64,000 nucleotides of DNA from Stromatinia cepivora (lineage: Eukaryota > Ascomycota > Leotiomycetes > Helotiales > Sclerotiniaceae), in assembly GCA_014898415.1 (NCBI GenBank), contig RCTD01000009.1:372001-436000 (forward strand). Direction: 5' to 3'. Below are positions 45,853 to 57,542 of this stretch, piece by piece (the first letter of the stretch is position 1; every line of letters begins with the position of its first letter). Below the pieces are notes generated by a model that was not told where the DNA came from, ran no database searches, and was given only the letters and a program-made list of their open reading frames with translations. The position numbers and the translations under genes were made by a program.

Positions 45853-48800
45853 CTAAATTTGCAAAGTTGTCTTTTTGAATGGTGGAACAAATGGTAAAGT
45901 TTTTGCTCTCTTCCTAGCAGAAATGGGTAAAGTCCCAAAGGCGAAGCTTGCTTGTCTGGTAAGACGACTCAAACTTTTTTCTGACCTAGGCGTGGGTTGG
46001 TACGACTGTTGTGAGAATTTAGGTGATGTCCTTGTTGCAGAGACCACACTCGCCGTAGTCTCGGTACTTGGCTGAATCGAGGCCGGAGTTACGATTGCTT
46101 GATTATATTCTGGATAAAGGCGAGCTGGAGTCGACTTAGCCCGTGATTTGGGTGTCTCAAAACTTCCCATCAAAGATTGGGACGCTCGGTAAAAGTAACT
46201 CTCTTCTGGGATATCTTCTGGAATGAACGAGAGCTGCGAAAAATGTGGCAAGAAATTTTCCTGGTCGTCAGGAGGCAGTGCGTCAATTGTCGAGTTTTCG
46301 AGTTCATCAGACAAATCGGTTACTTGCGATCTGCCAAGCTCAGGAGACACCTCGCGAGCCGCAGCAAATTGTGTTTCTGGGATCTCAGGTACCACAACCT
46401 GAGTCTCATCCACCTCAAGGCCGGGCGGAGTGGCGGGTCGGCTCGTCGTAAGGGCAAGAGGTCGACTACTGAACGTTCTTCGTCTATGTATCTGAAGACC
46501 AGTTGATCTTCTTCTTTTGACGATTGCCGAAATCGGGCTTGGACTGTCCACAATATCTTCTCCTGTTTCATTCATCACACTGCTTGGCTTTGGTTTGCGG
46601 GGTCTCCAAGTATTAGCTTCTGGTATTGACATTGCATATGCAGTGTTCTGCCAACTCATGGCAACGGATAGCTGTGATGGCTGACTGTCGTCATTCTCTT
46701 CATTCGCGCCAGCTTCTGTCATTTGAGATTCTTTCAGTATCAAATCTTCAAATGGAGAGCTATCCTTATGCTGATTTGACCCCTCCAGCAACGAGACTGT
46801 GGTGATTTCTTCTACACCCCTCAATTGCTTGTGTAGATCTACTTCTTCATCGGAGTCATGAAAGTTGTCTCTATTGTCGCCCTCTTTGCTGGTAGGCTCG
46901 CCTGCTTCACTTGGGTTTTCGGTGGAGATTCTACCCTCGTCCACTTGTTTGTTCATTTTTCCCTCCAATACCGCCTGTACAGTGGAGGATTCTCCAATTT
47001 CCTCCTCATCCTCATCCTCTTCATCCATTTCTTCATCACTGTTCTCACTGACCTCGCTTAGCTCTTCTGCAGCTGAAATACTGGTAGCGTCACTTTGGCT
47101 GTCCATGTCCTCCCCCGAAGTCGTTTGAGCATCGGAATCTCCTTCCATCTGTTGCTCTTCATTCATCTCTTCACTACTGTCATTACTGGACTCGTCGCTT
47201 TCTTCCCGGTCGTCGTCATCACTTGATATGCTCACGACGCTTCGCCCGGATTCATGCCCAGATAGCCCATCCTCCTCGCTCTCTCCACGGTGACAACTCT
47301 CTGAATACATCACTTCCATGTCTCGCCGAACTGAAGAATCGGAAGAATGCATTCTTGTACGCTGATCAACATCGACTCTCTCATCGAATGTGACTTTTCG
47401 ACATACTTTCGGATTCCGTGGCGGTGGCGAATTGTTTTCTACATTTAGGGTGATTTCATCATCATGAAGATATCCATTCATTGGTCGATCTTTCTGATTA
47501 TCGTCATGTTCTTGATGGTTCTGGTTATCCTGATCGTTTTGTTGAGCGTCGCCCGTCTCAACTGCTTGAGTCTTGGGCTCAACGAATACTGGCACATTGA
47601 GTTTAGCTTGCTTATTCGGAGGTCTCGTGGACTTTATCGCTGAAGGTCTTCTCTTAATTTGGCCGTTCGACTCCTCGACTAGCCCATAGTCTTTTTCGCG
47701 AACCAACTCTAATTGTGCTACCCGAGTAGTCAGTCCCCATATGCTAACGCTAACACGCTTTTGCTTGGGCACCAGCATAAATTGGCCAGTGGAATTTGCT
47801 TCGCATCCTATGAAACCATCCGAATGGGACGGGCTTACCTCATGGCGATTGTTTGTTTTTGCCTGAGGAGATGTGCTTTCAAGTTTTGGAAACCGAAATT
47901 CTCTTGCATCAACCTTTCCAAAAGCTCCATAGCTCCATCTTTGGAGCGTATTTAACTCGCGCTTTGTCCGCCCAACGGTGTTTATGACTTGTAGCGCATC
48001 CGAGGCATCTTGTAAGATTGGATCATCTGGGAGTTCCCCCAAAAATTGTACTATATACTGATCAGTATCGTATGATGAAATTGGCAAGAATTTGACCATA
48101 CCACTTTCATCGTCACTCTCCTGGGTCGGTTCTTCCACCCTTTCAGATACTAGGTACAGCTCGTCCATCGGGAGCCTTCGAGGCCTCTTCTCTCTCTTCT
48201 GCTTCCTGCTGTTTGGGCGACCATTTCGAGATTTATGATCAATGCCGGCACCATTAGAGTCGTCTGGACCAGGGATAGATCTGAATGAATCATTACTATC
48301 GGCCAAATTAAGGATTGCTATCTCAAGGTCGCTAAGGTCATCATCACTATCATCGTCTTCATTGTCCGAGCTCATATCCGCTCTTCGAACCAGCCGTGCA
48401 GGTCCAAATGAGAGGCTGACATAATGCGGCCTAAAATTATTCATTGCCTGTGAAGTGGATGTGCGAGGAGCCGTACGAATGATTTCTTCAAGGCTTGTAG
48501 ATTCCTGACTGCCACTGGATATTTCGCCGCTGGGAAGTTCTGATCTTATGGCCGGTGTATCTACTTTAGCCATGCCACCAGATTCACGAGAAGAGAAATC
48601 CGCGTGCTCATCACTTTTCTTTCCATGGGAAAATGTGTTCAACGTTTCTTCCACCAGAAGTGACGTAGTGGCTTTAGACTCTTTGCGTTTCTCCCTTCGC
48701 AGCTGTTTGCGTTTTGCGATTGTTTTCAGGAGTCTTTTCGGAAATGTTCCACCTTGTTGCTTTGAGCGCGAAACATCTTCATGAAAGGCATGACAAATAG

Positions 48801-49149
48801 AGTTAGTAGATTTCATAACACTTTCTTGAACATCATCAGCTCGTACAGCTGCTGATGTTTTATTTTTTCCCTCTCCTAAATCTTCGCCAGTTAAGGATAC
48901 CGGCGAGTGCACAACTGGAGTTGAAGTTGGAGCCGTAGCTACTTCATCACTCGCAGCGACAATTTCACTTTTGGAAGTGCGAGAATCAGGAGTTTTTAGC
49001 GCTTGAAGACGTCTTCTCGAAGGATTAAATCTAGTCATTTGAGGAGTTCTTTGTAACACTCGTTCCAATTGAGCAGTAGTCATACCGCCAGCAAAAGGTG
49101 AAGTGATGGGTTTTCGCGATTCGCTCGCAGGTGTATCTAGTTGCACCAT
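45853..49149 (-). CDS. Large disordered, acidic hypothetical protein (1098 aa)
   Basis: One uninterrupted exon from ATG 49149 (MVQLDTPASES). An in-frame TTG lies further upstream but no earlier ATG. The protein is mostly low-complexity: Ser/Asp/Glu-rich runs (DNEDDDSDDDLSDLEIAI; a long acidic stretch near residue 720) and many basic patches (RRRLQALKTPDSR, KRRRSTGLQIHRRRTF) suitable as nuclear signals. More ordered-looking islands are TTAQLERVLQRTPQMTRFNP near the start, the region YIVQFLGELPDDPILQDASD with LNTLQRWSYGAFGKV near 370-420, and the C-terminal LTRQASFAFGTLPISARKRA. TP and SP phosphosites are frequent. I do not recognise the family; a nuclear or chromosome-associated role is only a guess from composition. 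Confidence 0.75.
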   Translation of the reverse strand: MVQLDTPASESRKPITSPFAGGMTTAQLERVLQRTPQMTRFNPSRRRLQALKTPDSRTSKSEIVAASDEVATAPTSTPVVHSPVSLTGEDLGEGKNKTSAAVRADDVQESVMKSTNSICHAFHEDVSRSKQQGGTFPKRLLKTIAKRKQLRREKRKESKATTSLLVEETLNTFSHGKKSDEHADFSSRESGGMAKVDTPAIRSELPSGEISSGSQESTSLEEIIRTAPRTSTSQAMNNFRPHYVSLSFGPARLVRRADMSSDNEDDDSDDDLSDLEIAILNLADSNDSFRSIPGPDDSNGAGIDHKSRNGRPNSRKQKREKRPRRLPMDELYLVSERVEEPTQESDDESGMVKFLPISSYDTDQYIVQFLGELPDDPILQDASDALQVINTVGRTKRELNTLQRWSYGAFGKVDAREFRFPKLESTSPQAKTNNRHEVSPSHSDGFIGCEANSTGQFMLVPKQKRVSVSIWGLTTRVAQLELVREKDYGLVEESNGQIKRRPSAIKSTRPPNKQAKLNVPVFVEPKTQAVETGDAQQNDQDNQNHQEHDDNQKDRPMNGYLHDDEITLNVENNSPPPRNPKVCRKVTFDERVDVDQRTRMHSSDSSVRRDMEVMYSESCHRGESEEDGLSGHESGRSVVSISSDDDDREESDESSNDSSEEMNEEQQMEGDSDAQTTSGEDMDSQSDATSISAAEELSEVSENSDEEMDEEDEDEEEIGESSTVQAVLEGKMNKQVDEGRISTENPSEAGEPTSKEGDNRDNFHDSDEEVDLHKQLRGVEEITTVSLLEGSNQHKDSSPFEDLILKESQMTEAGANEENDDSQPSQLSVAMSWQNTAYAMSIPEANTWRPRKPKPSSVMNETGEDIVDSPSPISAIVKRRRSTGLQIHRRRTFSSRPLALTTSRPATPPGLEVDETQVVVPEIPETQFAAAREVSPELGRSQVTDLSDELENSTIDALPPDDQENFLPHFSQLSFIPEDIPEESYFYRASQSLMGSFETPKSRAKSTPARLYPEYNQAIVTPASIQPSTETTASVVSATRTSPKFSQQSYQPTPRSEKSLSRLTRQASFAFGTLPISARKRAKTLPFVPPFKKTTLQI

Positions 49150-49775
49150 CGTAATATCCCAGATGTGTGAAAGAATTTCTGACAATTATGCCTTACTGCA
49201 GGCTGAATTGAAAACGACGATAACTTTGATCATGATTTATTGAAGGTATTGATGATTGAAGATAAAAGAAAGGGTTTATTGTAAGAGATTTTATTTGGGA
49301 GGAAAGAATTGACAAGATCTCGATGACATAGCACGAATCTAAGTATATTGGGAAGGCACTTTGCCATTGATAGTTGGTACTTCCTGAATGGCCCCTTCCA
49401 GTTTCATCAAACAAGAAGGAACGAACTAGCACTCAGCACTCACCCCAACATCAATTGATCTAAACCCCAGCTTTATATGTCCCATAGCTGATTGAAATTC
49501 GTGGTCAAATTAATTTGATTTGCCTATCAGAACACTATGATTGGGCGAGGAAGAACGACACCGCGCTTTCCTCAGAAAATCGTTGTGGCTTTTAGTGCTG
49601 TAGTATCTACTTCGAAAAAAAAATTCTTTTCACTGGGTAGTATATCCAGCAAGTCCACCGGTCTTCAAGGTCATCCGAAAAGCCATTCTCCCTGTCATTA
49701 AACGCCCCTGGACTAATAAACAGTAGATGAAATAGAAAACATAACAATATACAACCCATGCCCAGCGTGATCACT
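49150..49775. other. Intergenic large hypothetical gene to BQT4 (tandem, minus strand)
   Basis: About 630 bp, AT-rich promoter of the disordered protein gene; nothing else seen. Confidence 0.55.
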
Positions 49776-51217
49776 TTAAAACGCGCCAAACACATATGGA
49801 ATTATTGCACTGCATTCTTTTATTAGTATTATATCGGAAGAAAAACAAAATTAATGAAATATTGATGGAACTTACCCAATTGCCAAAGTAGCACTCAATC
49901 CAATCAATGCCCGAGTCTTAACTCTTTCCTTTCTCAGGTCGGCCGCTACCTTGACCTTCTTAGCTGGAGCTTCTAAAGGCTCTTCTTCGTCATCCACGTC
50001 TGCCTCAAACTCTTCAGCTTTTCTCTTCACTTGCTTTGGGCGACTAGGCACAGCTGCATCATGCTTGACGGCAGCCTCCACCATTTCTTTCGCCTTAGCA
50101 ATCATAGCTTCAGTATCCTCTGGGAGAGGAAGATCTGGCGAACCAGCTGGCATCTCCACCTGAACATGAGTGTGGGTCGTCTCAACATCGCCGTTAACCT
50201 CAATATCGGTGTCAACCTTGACTGTGACCTTTGGCTCCGAGACCTCTTCGCTTGATTCTTCCTTCACTGGCTCCTTTACTGGCTCGGAAGCTGTGAATTC
50301 TGTAGATTCTGCGGATTCTGCAGATTCTGTCGTCTCTACCTTCTCCTTCTCGGCCTCAACAACTCCGTTTTCCTGAACTTGTTCGAGTACGTTGTTGGTA
50401 GCCCCGACAGGCTCCAAACTTGCTAGCCTAGCGCTTGGTTTGCGTACTCTTGCAATCTTACGAGGAGATGAAGATGCATATTTGCTGGGTGATGCGGATC
50501 GACGAGGACGGCCACTTTTTGTAGTTGGTGCGGCAAGGGTCTCGGGAGGGGCGATTTGAGGTGCCTCTTCTAATAGTAGCCTTGGTGCGGGAATTGGAGC
50601 GAGAGCGGTGAAGTCAAACTTTGGAGGGGGAACAATTGATTTGGGTGTTTGGTCCTTAGTTGGGTTAACTTCAATGGGCGCGTTGTCAAGGAGAGCTTTA
50701 ATCCAAGGCAAGATTTGGTATTCTTCTGCAAGCTCGAGCGCATGGTGAGGTGGGATCCAAACATTCCCTGCGGTCTCATCTACAGAGGTTGTTGGCAGGC
50801 TCTTAATATAACGACGCTCCATTTCCTCTTCCGCGGCCTCCGCATATGGGAATGTGGCTTTAAACATCCCAGTCGCGCTGATATAGCCATCACTGCTACG
50901 GCGCATAAGAAAGTACGAGGCGGGCGAAGGCTTGAAGATACCACTGTGGATTCCTTTAGGCAACGGAGCACGCAAATGCGCGTAGTCGAAAGTGCCCAAG
51001 TTCTTTGGCCGGGTAGAGTTCGAAGTATTGAGCTGACCTGTCTTTACAGCAAGATCCGTTTGACCCAATCTTCTTCTAGCGACCAAAGTTTCATCTGCGA
51101 AGATTGTTAGTTCTGGTCCTCAAACCGTCAACGCGACTGGCGCATCGTCTTACAAGATGGGATCTCCGAGGTCATCAAAGGATTGACCTTTGCGGGTATG
51201 TGTCGCGAGGCAGGCAT
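49776..51217 (-). CDS. bqt4: Bqt4-like inner nuclear membrane protein with APSES/KilA-N domain
   Basis: Bqt4 anchors telomeres to the inner nuclear membrane in fission yeast. Exons 51154-51217, 49876-51094 and 49776-49809 (438 aa). The start at MPASRHIPAKVNPL was chosen because exon 1 then continues EIPSYETLVARRRLGQTDL, the family N-terminus. The APSES-like domain spans ~40-150: GTFDYAHLRAPLPKGIHSGI, FLMRRSSDGYISATGMFKAT and AGNVWIPPHHALELAEEY. The middle is disordered with basic (GRPRRSASPSK) and acidic parts. The last exon supplies the C-terminal membrane anchor (LIGLSATLAIGAIIPYVFGA) ending just after the helix, the tail-anchor plan of Bqt4. That anchor argues against a soluble Mbp1/Swi4-type cell-cycle factor. 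Confidence 0.9.
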
Positions 51218-52689
51218 GGCGATAGTAACAGGCTCGACAGGATGGCGATATGGGATTATCGAATAGACTATTAGATTGAATAAATCTAAAGGTGATAAAT
51301 ACTTCGTGAAGAAGATTTCGTATAAACTGTAATTCTGTTTCGTGGTTACGCGATTAGCAAACATTGTTGATGATCTTTGATTCAGATTATAGAGAAAATA
51401 GGAACAGGAATCCTACACGAAGAACACTTGACACGATTGATACCTTCTTGATCTAGATGTTGCGCGTTGGTTGAAGGAAGGAGTGTACAATAGTAGTAGT
51501 ATGTGAAGAAGCTTTGGTCTATTCGCGACGGGACACGGAAGAAAGGTTATCGAGAGAAACCGATTAGTTATCCGCGAAAATAACTGCCCAGTGTGTAACA
51601 GAACCGATACAAGATGCGCAACCGCAGATTCAATTTCGATTAACCCCAGATTAATAAATTCAACAACGCAAAGGAAGCAATGCAAGATGATGAAGTATGA
51701 TTGTGAATGCAGGTGTGAATTATCATCAAGGATTATTGAAGTGGGAATGGAGGTGTACAAGTAGAAAGCACACAGTGTGGGAAAAAGTGGAAGATTCTTC
51801 GATCCCTGAGGGCTTGAAGACTCTAAGAAGTTAAGTTTGTGAGAGTGATATCGGTATTGGTGGTCTTTTGATTACGAGGGTGGGATTTGGCTGGGCTGGC
51901 TGGGGGGGAGGTAGTGCATTATTCTCAAGTTCCATATGCGAGCTTCTAGATGAGATGATATAAAGTCACATTTTTAGATGATCACACACACACCGAACTG
52001 CATGGTGAGTTGGACAGAATTTACCTCATTGAAGTTCTACGAAAAATTAAGTTTCCTATTTATTAAGTATTCTTTTACTAGTAGATGATAATCCATTGAT
52101 TTGAATTTCTACTTTTCATAAATCATCTTCTTACCGTATTGATGTCCCTCAATAATTTGAGCTTGACTTTCAAAAATATTCGACCTACCAAGGAAGAGCT
52201 GTTGGGTTGAAGTGAAGTTAAAGGAGACACTTGAGTCAGTGCGCCAAAGTACTGTAGGTAAATGGCGGGGATGCCCCTTTTATGAAGAGTATATCACGTG
52301 GTGTGATGTTAGTTGTTCACTAATTTCAAATGTTCCAAATACAATTATAACATTCCCTTGAAGAGGTCTCTGCAATTTGATCTTTTCTTCAACGCATTCT
52401 TCTTCCTGTAAGGTCCAACAACCTCGAAAAATTCAACTGATTCAATTTCGATACTCTCTCATATTGTCACGAGATTCTTGCATATTCCGTAAGTTAAGGA
52501 TCATAACTTAAGCCCCACTAAGCTGCATTTCGATTGCCAACACCGTTGCTGTATCAAAGGTGCGGCATCCACAAACTCAACAGCTTTTAAATTTCTGTGT
52601 TCGGAATTCATTCTACAGATCTTCCTTTTACTCATCAATTCTTTCTTGTTACACTTAATACCTTATAAATTAACCATATCATATCAAAG
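51218..52689. other. Divergent promoter BQT4 / RDI1
   Basis: About 1.5 kb, the longest clean divergent promoter here; AT-rich. A frame 51128-51364 extends the BQT4 reading frame upstream of its start, but I treat it as leader. No RNA gene recognised. Confidence 0.5.
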
Positions 52690-53999
52690 ATGGCGGACCA
52701 ACAAGATAATGACCTCTTGCCAGAGACAACTGATGGTTTCAAGGTGGGGGAGAAGAAGACTCTGGATGAGTATTCCAAGATGGGTATGTTTTGAAACCAC
52801 TTTCATCCTGTCTCCTTTCTTGCTTTTCAGCTCCTCCTGTTATCTTGGCTGTGTTTACTCAGCAGTACTTTTTGGAATATCCTTGGCTCAACTGGAGTCA
52901 AGAGTCAAGTTCACCCCTCCAGCTAATACCCCGCACTCGAGGCGGTCTGGGGCAAACTATACACAATAGATAGCAGGAGATTATAATTTGGATTTACTCT
53001 CTCTAGATATCTGGAGTTCATCCGATCGAAGCAACTGAATTTTGTACAATAGTTTATACAGAATTTGTTGTAAATTATTTTTGGTTGTCACACCAATTGT
53101 AGGGGCAAAAGAACAAGGGTATCTTTTGACACCCCACTGCCTCTTGATACAGTCAAGGGGTGGCAAGAAGCTTCCTACCTGATTACAAAATTCACAGGAT
53201 TTCAAAATGTGAAGGAAGTACATACATTGAGATGCTGTACTGCTATACATCTCCTGTTTTCTACATCGCCTGTCTTCAATGTTGGCATACAAGCAAGACT
53301 CGATGAACTCTGATCATCTCATGAGACTGCATTGTATATTACGGGTATAAACTCTTTACTGACAATCTTCCTCCAACTCAGATGCTGAAGATGAATCTCT
53401 TCAACGCTACAAGGAATCCCTTGGGCTCGGTGGTGGTGGAAAGGACCTCAGTGACCCAAATGATCCTCGTGACTGCATCATCCTCACTCTTGAGATGAAC
53501 TCCGAAGGTCGTCCTCCAGTCAAGCTCGAGCTTTCTGCCCCTGATGCTCTCAAGACCTTGAAGGATCATCCTTTCAAGATCAAGGAGGGTTCTAAATTCA
53601 ACCTTACTGCCACTTTCAAAGTGCAACACAACGTGTTGAGTGGTCTTCAATATGTTCAAGTCATTAAGCGCAAGGGCATCAGGATCGATAAGTTGCAAGA
53701 GATGATCGTAAGTGCCTCTCCACATCCCGGTGCCTACACCATGCCTCATGTGCTAACCATCCAAACAGGGAAGTTATGCACCCAACACTGACAAGAACCC
53801 TGTCCATACCAAGCGATGTAAGTCCTTTTGACCCCTACCTAAAACCCTATTACTAACCAAACCCTCAGTCGCCGACGAGGACGCCCCAACCGGAATGATG
53901 GCCCGAGGTCACTACACCGCTATTTCCACTTTCATTGATGACGACAAGAAGAAGCATCTTGAATTCGAGTGGTCTTTTGATATCGCCAAGGACTGGTAG
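52690..53999 (+). CDS. RDI1: Rho GDP-dissociation inhibitor
   Basis: Extracts prenylated Rho/Cdc42 GTPases from membranes and keeps them GDP-bound. Exons 52690-52783, 53382-53707, 53769-53817 and 53869-53999 (199 aa). The N-terminal arm ends KKTLDEYSKM|DAEDESLQRYKESLG. The immunoglobulin-like fold has FKIKEGSKFNLTATFKVQHN and VLSGLQYVQVIKRKGIRIDK. MIGSYAPNTDKNPVHTKRFA and DEDAPTGMMARGHYTAIST lead to the end LEFEWSFDIAKDW, the family C-terminus. The first intron is 598 bp, about ten times the others in this window, and its ends are fixed by the KM|D join. The frame inside it has no coding character. Confidence 0.95.
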
Positions 54000-54941
54000 A
54001 TTTTCCAACTACTCCACCTCTGGTCTTCTACCTTTCGCCTCTCATACCGCAATCGCCTCTTTTGACACGGATCCATTTTTCACATCGCATAGCACTCATA
54101 CGACAACTTTGCGACATACCTTTGCGCGCGTGCGATTTGGATGGATACATACCTTATTCACGACTTTGCTTTCACGTTATGGCTGGAAGAATAGTCGAAC
54201 ATTTTCTTCCCTACTTGTTTTTAACCCCCTGCAAATTTACATTTTGGACGGAAAAAAAGCTATGGACGGATGGTCAAATGAATCACGAACTGAAGATGTC
54301 GATCATCTCATGCAACTAACTGATTTTGGATGGAATGTACGGACGAGAGTGGATTTGAGAAAGTATATTTGTGGTTGTTTGGAGGCATTCTTTTCCTGCA
54401 GGCGCGCGCATACATTATTTTTAAATTCAAAAAAGACTCACATTCACTTTTCTCAAGTATAGAATTTTCGTTTCTCATTGCTGTTCCTATCTGATGTGTT
54501 TTGGATGGGATGGACAGAATCAAGTTACATAACTGGCTTCTGTGCTTGTGCCTTTATCGATCCATGGGTATCTTCTCCTATTTCTATGAAATTTGATTTT
54601 ACAAAACCGCAATCCATAGGTGTAAAATGGCATACATCATATCATGATTATAGCCCGGTGTGGTACAGTGTCTTGGCATACAATGAGGAGTAATCCTGCA
54701 GCGTAGTATCGCGTGGTTACTCTTCGCATCGACTGTTTGACCTGAGAACTCGGCGAATTTTAAGATAATAACATAACTTGACACTACAGCGGATTCGCAG
54801 TTTCACGTCTCTGCACCAGCTGTCCTCCAAAGAGTCTTAATAATTCCTTCCATGATGTCGAGTGGTGGGTAATTGTTGATTTGAGAAGTAGTGTGTCGAA
54901 AGAAAAATGATTTAGTGTCTATGAACGGCTTTCCAATCGAA
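54000..54941. other. Intergenic between convergent RDI1 and PPG1
   Basis: About 940 bp. A 175-codon open frame (53935-54462) is a frame-shifted reading of RDI1's last exon running into its 3' flank, and has no recognisable motif. No gene called. Confidence 0.55.
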
Positions 54942-56122
54942 TCACAGAAAGTAATCTGGCAGCGTACTACCATCAGCCGTCTTGTCCTGCCCTGCTTGCT
55001 GCATTTCCCCTTTATGATCATCATTTTCTGGCGCGGCCGCAAATACGTTGAAGAACCTCTCCCCCGTATCACTGACTTCCAGGACACTTGCCATGTTCCC
55101 GCATCGGTAACAGTAATTGGGAGCGCTCCACACGGTACTTAATCGATCGTCATAGAGAACCTGATAGCCTTCTTGGCAGAGTTGATGGGCCCGTAATATG
55201 TGCGACATTTTGTTTACTTCGAGGAATTTCTTCACAACTTGCGCGCCGAATGTGTAACCAGCGCCGCGGGGTGAGAGGGAGAATTCGTCGCGCTCCGGGT
55301 CGGGGTCGGACCAAACTAGGTCGGCCATGGGCCCTTCATGGGGGATCTCGCGGAAACGGTCTATAATTTTTATTTGGTCGATGGAGTGTATCGAGGGAGA
55401 GAGGCCTACAGATACATGTCAGTATGGGCGCAGACTCCCAGGACAGGGAATCTCTGGCTGCATAGAGCGGAGTAGTAGCAAGTTGGTGGGGAACATACCT
55501 CCATGAACACAAAATATCTGATCATTGATGACCACACTCAATGTAAGAAAGTCAAACATATCCGTAAAGTGATGCCATACATTTGCGTTCCCATATTTCC
55601 TGGAGCACTCCGTATAGAAGCCGTACGACTGAGTGACCCCCCTCGATTCATGATTTCCTCGTATTAAATGAACGCGATGCGGGTATCGTAGTTTAAGACA
55701 GACAAGAAGAGAAATCGTTTCGACGCTGAACATGCCTCTATCCACATAATCACCTATTAGATAGGCCGTATATTAGCATTGCGGAAATATGTGCGGAGTC
55801 GGAATGCGGGTCATACCTAGAAACAAGTAATTTGTATCTGGGCAGAATCCCCCAATTTTGAATATCTCTATCAAATCAAAAAATTGTCCATGTATATCTC
55901 CCACCACAGTGACAGGTGCTAGCACATGAACCACATTACTCTCTTGCATTAATAACTCCTTCGTTTTCGCGCATATTGCTTCGATAACGGGTTCGGCGAG
56001 GAGGTTTTTCTTGTAAAGACTTTCTATACATTGGTCGAGATCGACAGAAGCTATAGTTATATATAAGTATGTGCCCTTGTTAGCAGCAAGGTCGTTGTAT
56101 TCTTACATGGCAGACCGGGCAT
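54942..56122 (-). CDS. PPG1: PPG1-type serine/threonine protein phosphatase (PP2A-like)
   Basis: PP2A-family catalytic subunit; yeast Ppg1 acts with the Far complex and in glycogen accumulation. Exons 56107-56122, 55817-56050, 55499-55753 and 54942-55405 (322 aa). The gene starts [20 protein letters not shown]. Metal and catalytic motifs are all present: [39 protein letters not shown] and [11 protein letters not shown]. After the [18 protein letters not shown] block it carries [12 protein letters not shown] and a 30-residue insert before DYFL, which is Ppg1-type and unlike PP2A at the window start, PP4 or PP6. Loop [20 protein letters not shown] also fits Ppg1. Confidence 0.92.
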
Positions 56123-56649
56123 ATTGCCAAAATTCCAGGAGTTTTATCACCTCCGATTTGCGCCACAGAAATCTAATATTGGAGAATGACAGTTGATACA
56201 ACCTGCGGTTTCTTGCAAAATAGAATTTTGGCGAAGCAACATTGTCGCTTAAGAAAGAATTCTAAGTCATAACCAAATGTGAGAAGGTCAGTAGGCAAAA
56301 AGGGTTGTTGTCACTTATCGACAAATATATGTAGTGAGCAGAGGACAGTGTGGGCAGTGGGCAAGATACTTACTACATAGTGATTATCAAGATTATGTAT
56401 TATGTTTATGTTAGCTTGGGTACGTTGGACTTGCCCAGGTTATGTGGTTAAAGTTTACCGTACAAATGAACATTGAGCTTGAGCACATCGGTTGACATGA
56501 GAAGATCACCGTAGTTAGTGGAATAATCGTCTAAACTAGTGTAATCTGAATCCTAGCAACTAACTGCATAGGAAAATTGATCTCTCTTATGGATTTTCAT
56601 ACCAGTACCACCAACAGAAAGAAATCCAATCCCAAATTCAAAGCTTCTT

Positions 56650-56697
56650 CATTTCCATTTCCATTTCCATTTCCATTTCCATTTCCATTTCCATTTT
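56650..56697 (+). repeat. Hexanucleotide repeat CATTTC, about 8 copies
   Basis: Tandem copies, directly visible; pyrimidine-rich on the + strand. Confidence 0.9.
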
Positions 56698-57301
56698 CCT
56701 CCCTCCCTTCCAAATCCCAATCAATAACCAATACTTACCCACCTACCCTACTTACTCACTTAACATTTTCGTAATTCTTGCATTTACTCCATATCAAGTC
56801 AATAATACCTACCTACCTACATCGACGACAACATCATATTTTCCCCTCTCTCTTTCTCTATTTTCAAGAATCAAGAAAAGGGAATTCAATTCACGTTCAC
56901 AATTGCTGATCTCATAACCTAAATATTGACAAAGTTACTCTTGGAAGTTAACATTCTTCTCTCTTCAATACATTCACTCATTCATTCATTTGGTCAGCTC
57001 AAGTCAGGTCGGGTCACATTATAAGAAAAACTTGTCATATTTTATTTTTGCTACACTTCTCCATATCCATTTTCAATCGCTTTTGCATGTGGATTTGCTG
57101 GGAATAGTGACCCTAGCAAGGTACTTATTACTCCGTACAGTACTTCCTTTTGATTTATTTACTGTGGAGTCGGCGGGCTGCATTTTCATCCTTGAATACG
57201 GTCTTTCACAGTACCGTTGCACAACGTCGCTCTCTGAACATTCAATTTCGCGGACAACATAAAATCCCTTTTCTATCATCAAATTCATCGATGCTTTTCG
57301 T

Positions 57302-57327
57302 TATCGCAATCGCAATCGCAATCGCAA
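57302..57327 (+). repeat. Hexanucleotide repeat ATCGCA, about 4 copies
   Basis: Four tandem copies roughly 215 bp upstream of the zinc-knuckle ATG. Confidence 0.9.
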
Positions 57328-57542
57328 GGACCAGGGTAACAGGAAAACATTAATAAGCTTATTCGGTTTCTCGATATTGCTATTCGTGTTTCTGTCGCGT
57401 CGGAATACTTGTCTATCTATCCACCAGTGATCTTATCCATTTGGTCCTTTCGACTCAAGCTCAACCCAGTGTCGCTCAATTTGTCCCCGCCCAATCGATG
57501 ACTTGTTAGTGAAATCAGATTCTTTCTTTCGGAGGGTGCATC

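Larger units (their letters stand above)
56123..57542. other. Divergent promoter PPG1 / zinc-knuckle gene
   Basis: About 1.4 kb. Contains a CATTTC repeat (56650-56697), clustered CCTACCTAC motifs near 56810, and an AATCGC-type repeat (57302-57327). The stretch near the downstream ATG is CT-rich, consistent with a long 5' UTR. Confidence 0.55.

Noticed and set aside
49776..51217. APSES cell-cycle transcription factor (Mbp1/Swi4/StuA type)
   Set aside because: The APSES-like domain is present, but there are no ankyrin repeats and the last exon encodes a C-terminal membrane anchor, which fits Bqt4.
53935..54462. 175-codon open frame downstream of RDI1
   Set aside because: It starts inside the last RDI1 exon in another frame and shows no motif; treated as 3' flank.
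54942..56122. Second PP2A, PP4 or PP6 catalytic gene
   Set aside because: The [12 protein letters not shown] block and long insert before DYFL are Ppg1 features; PP2A itself is at the window start.
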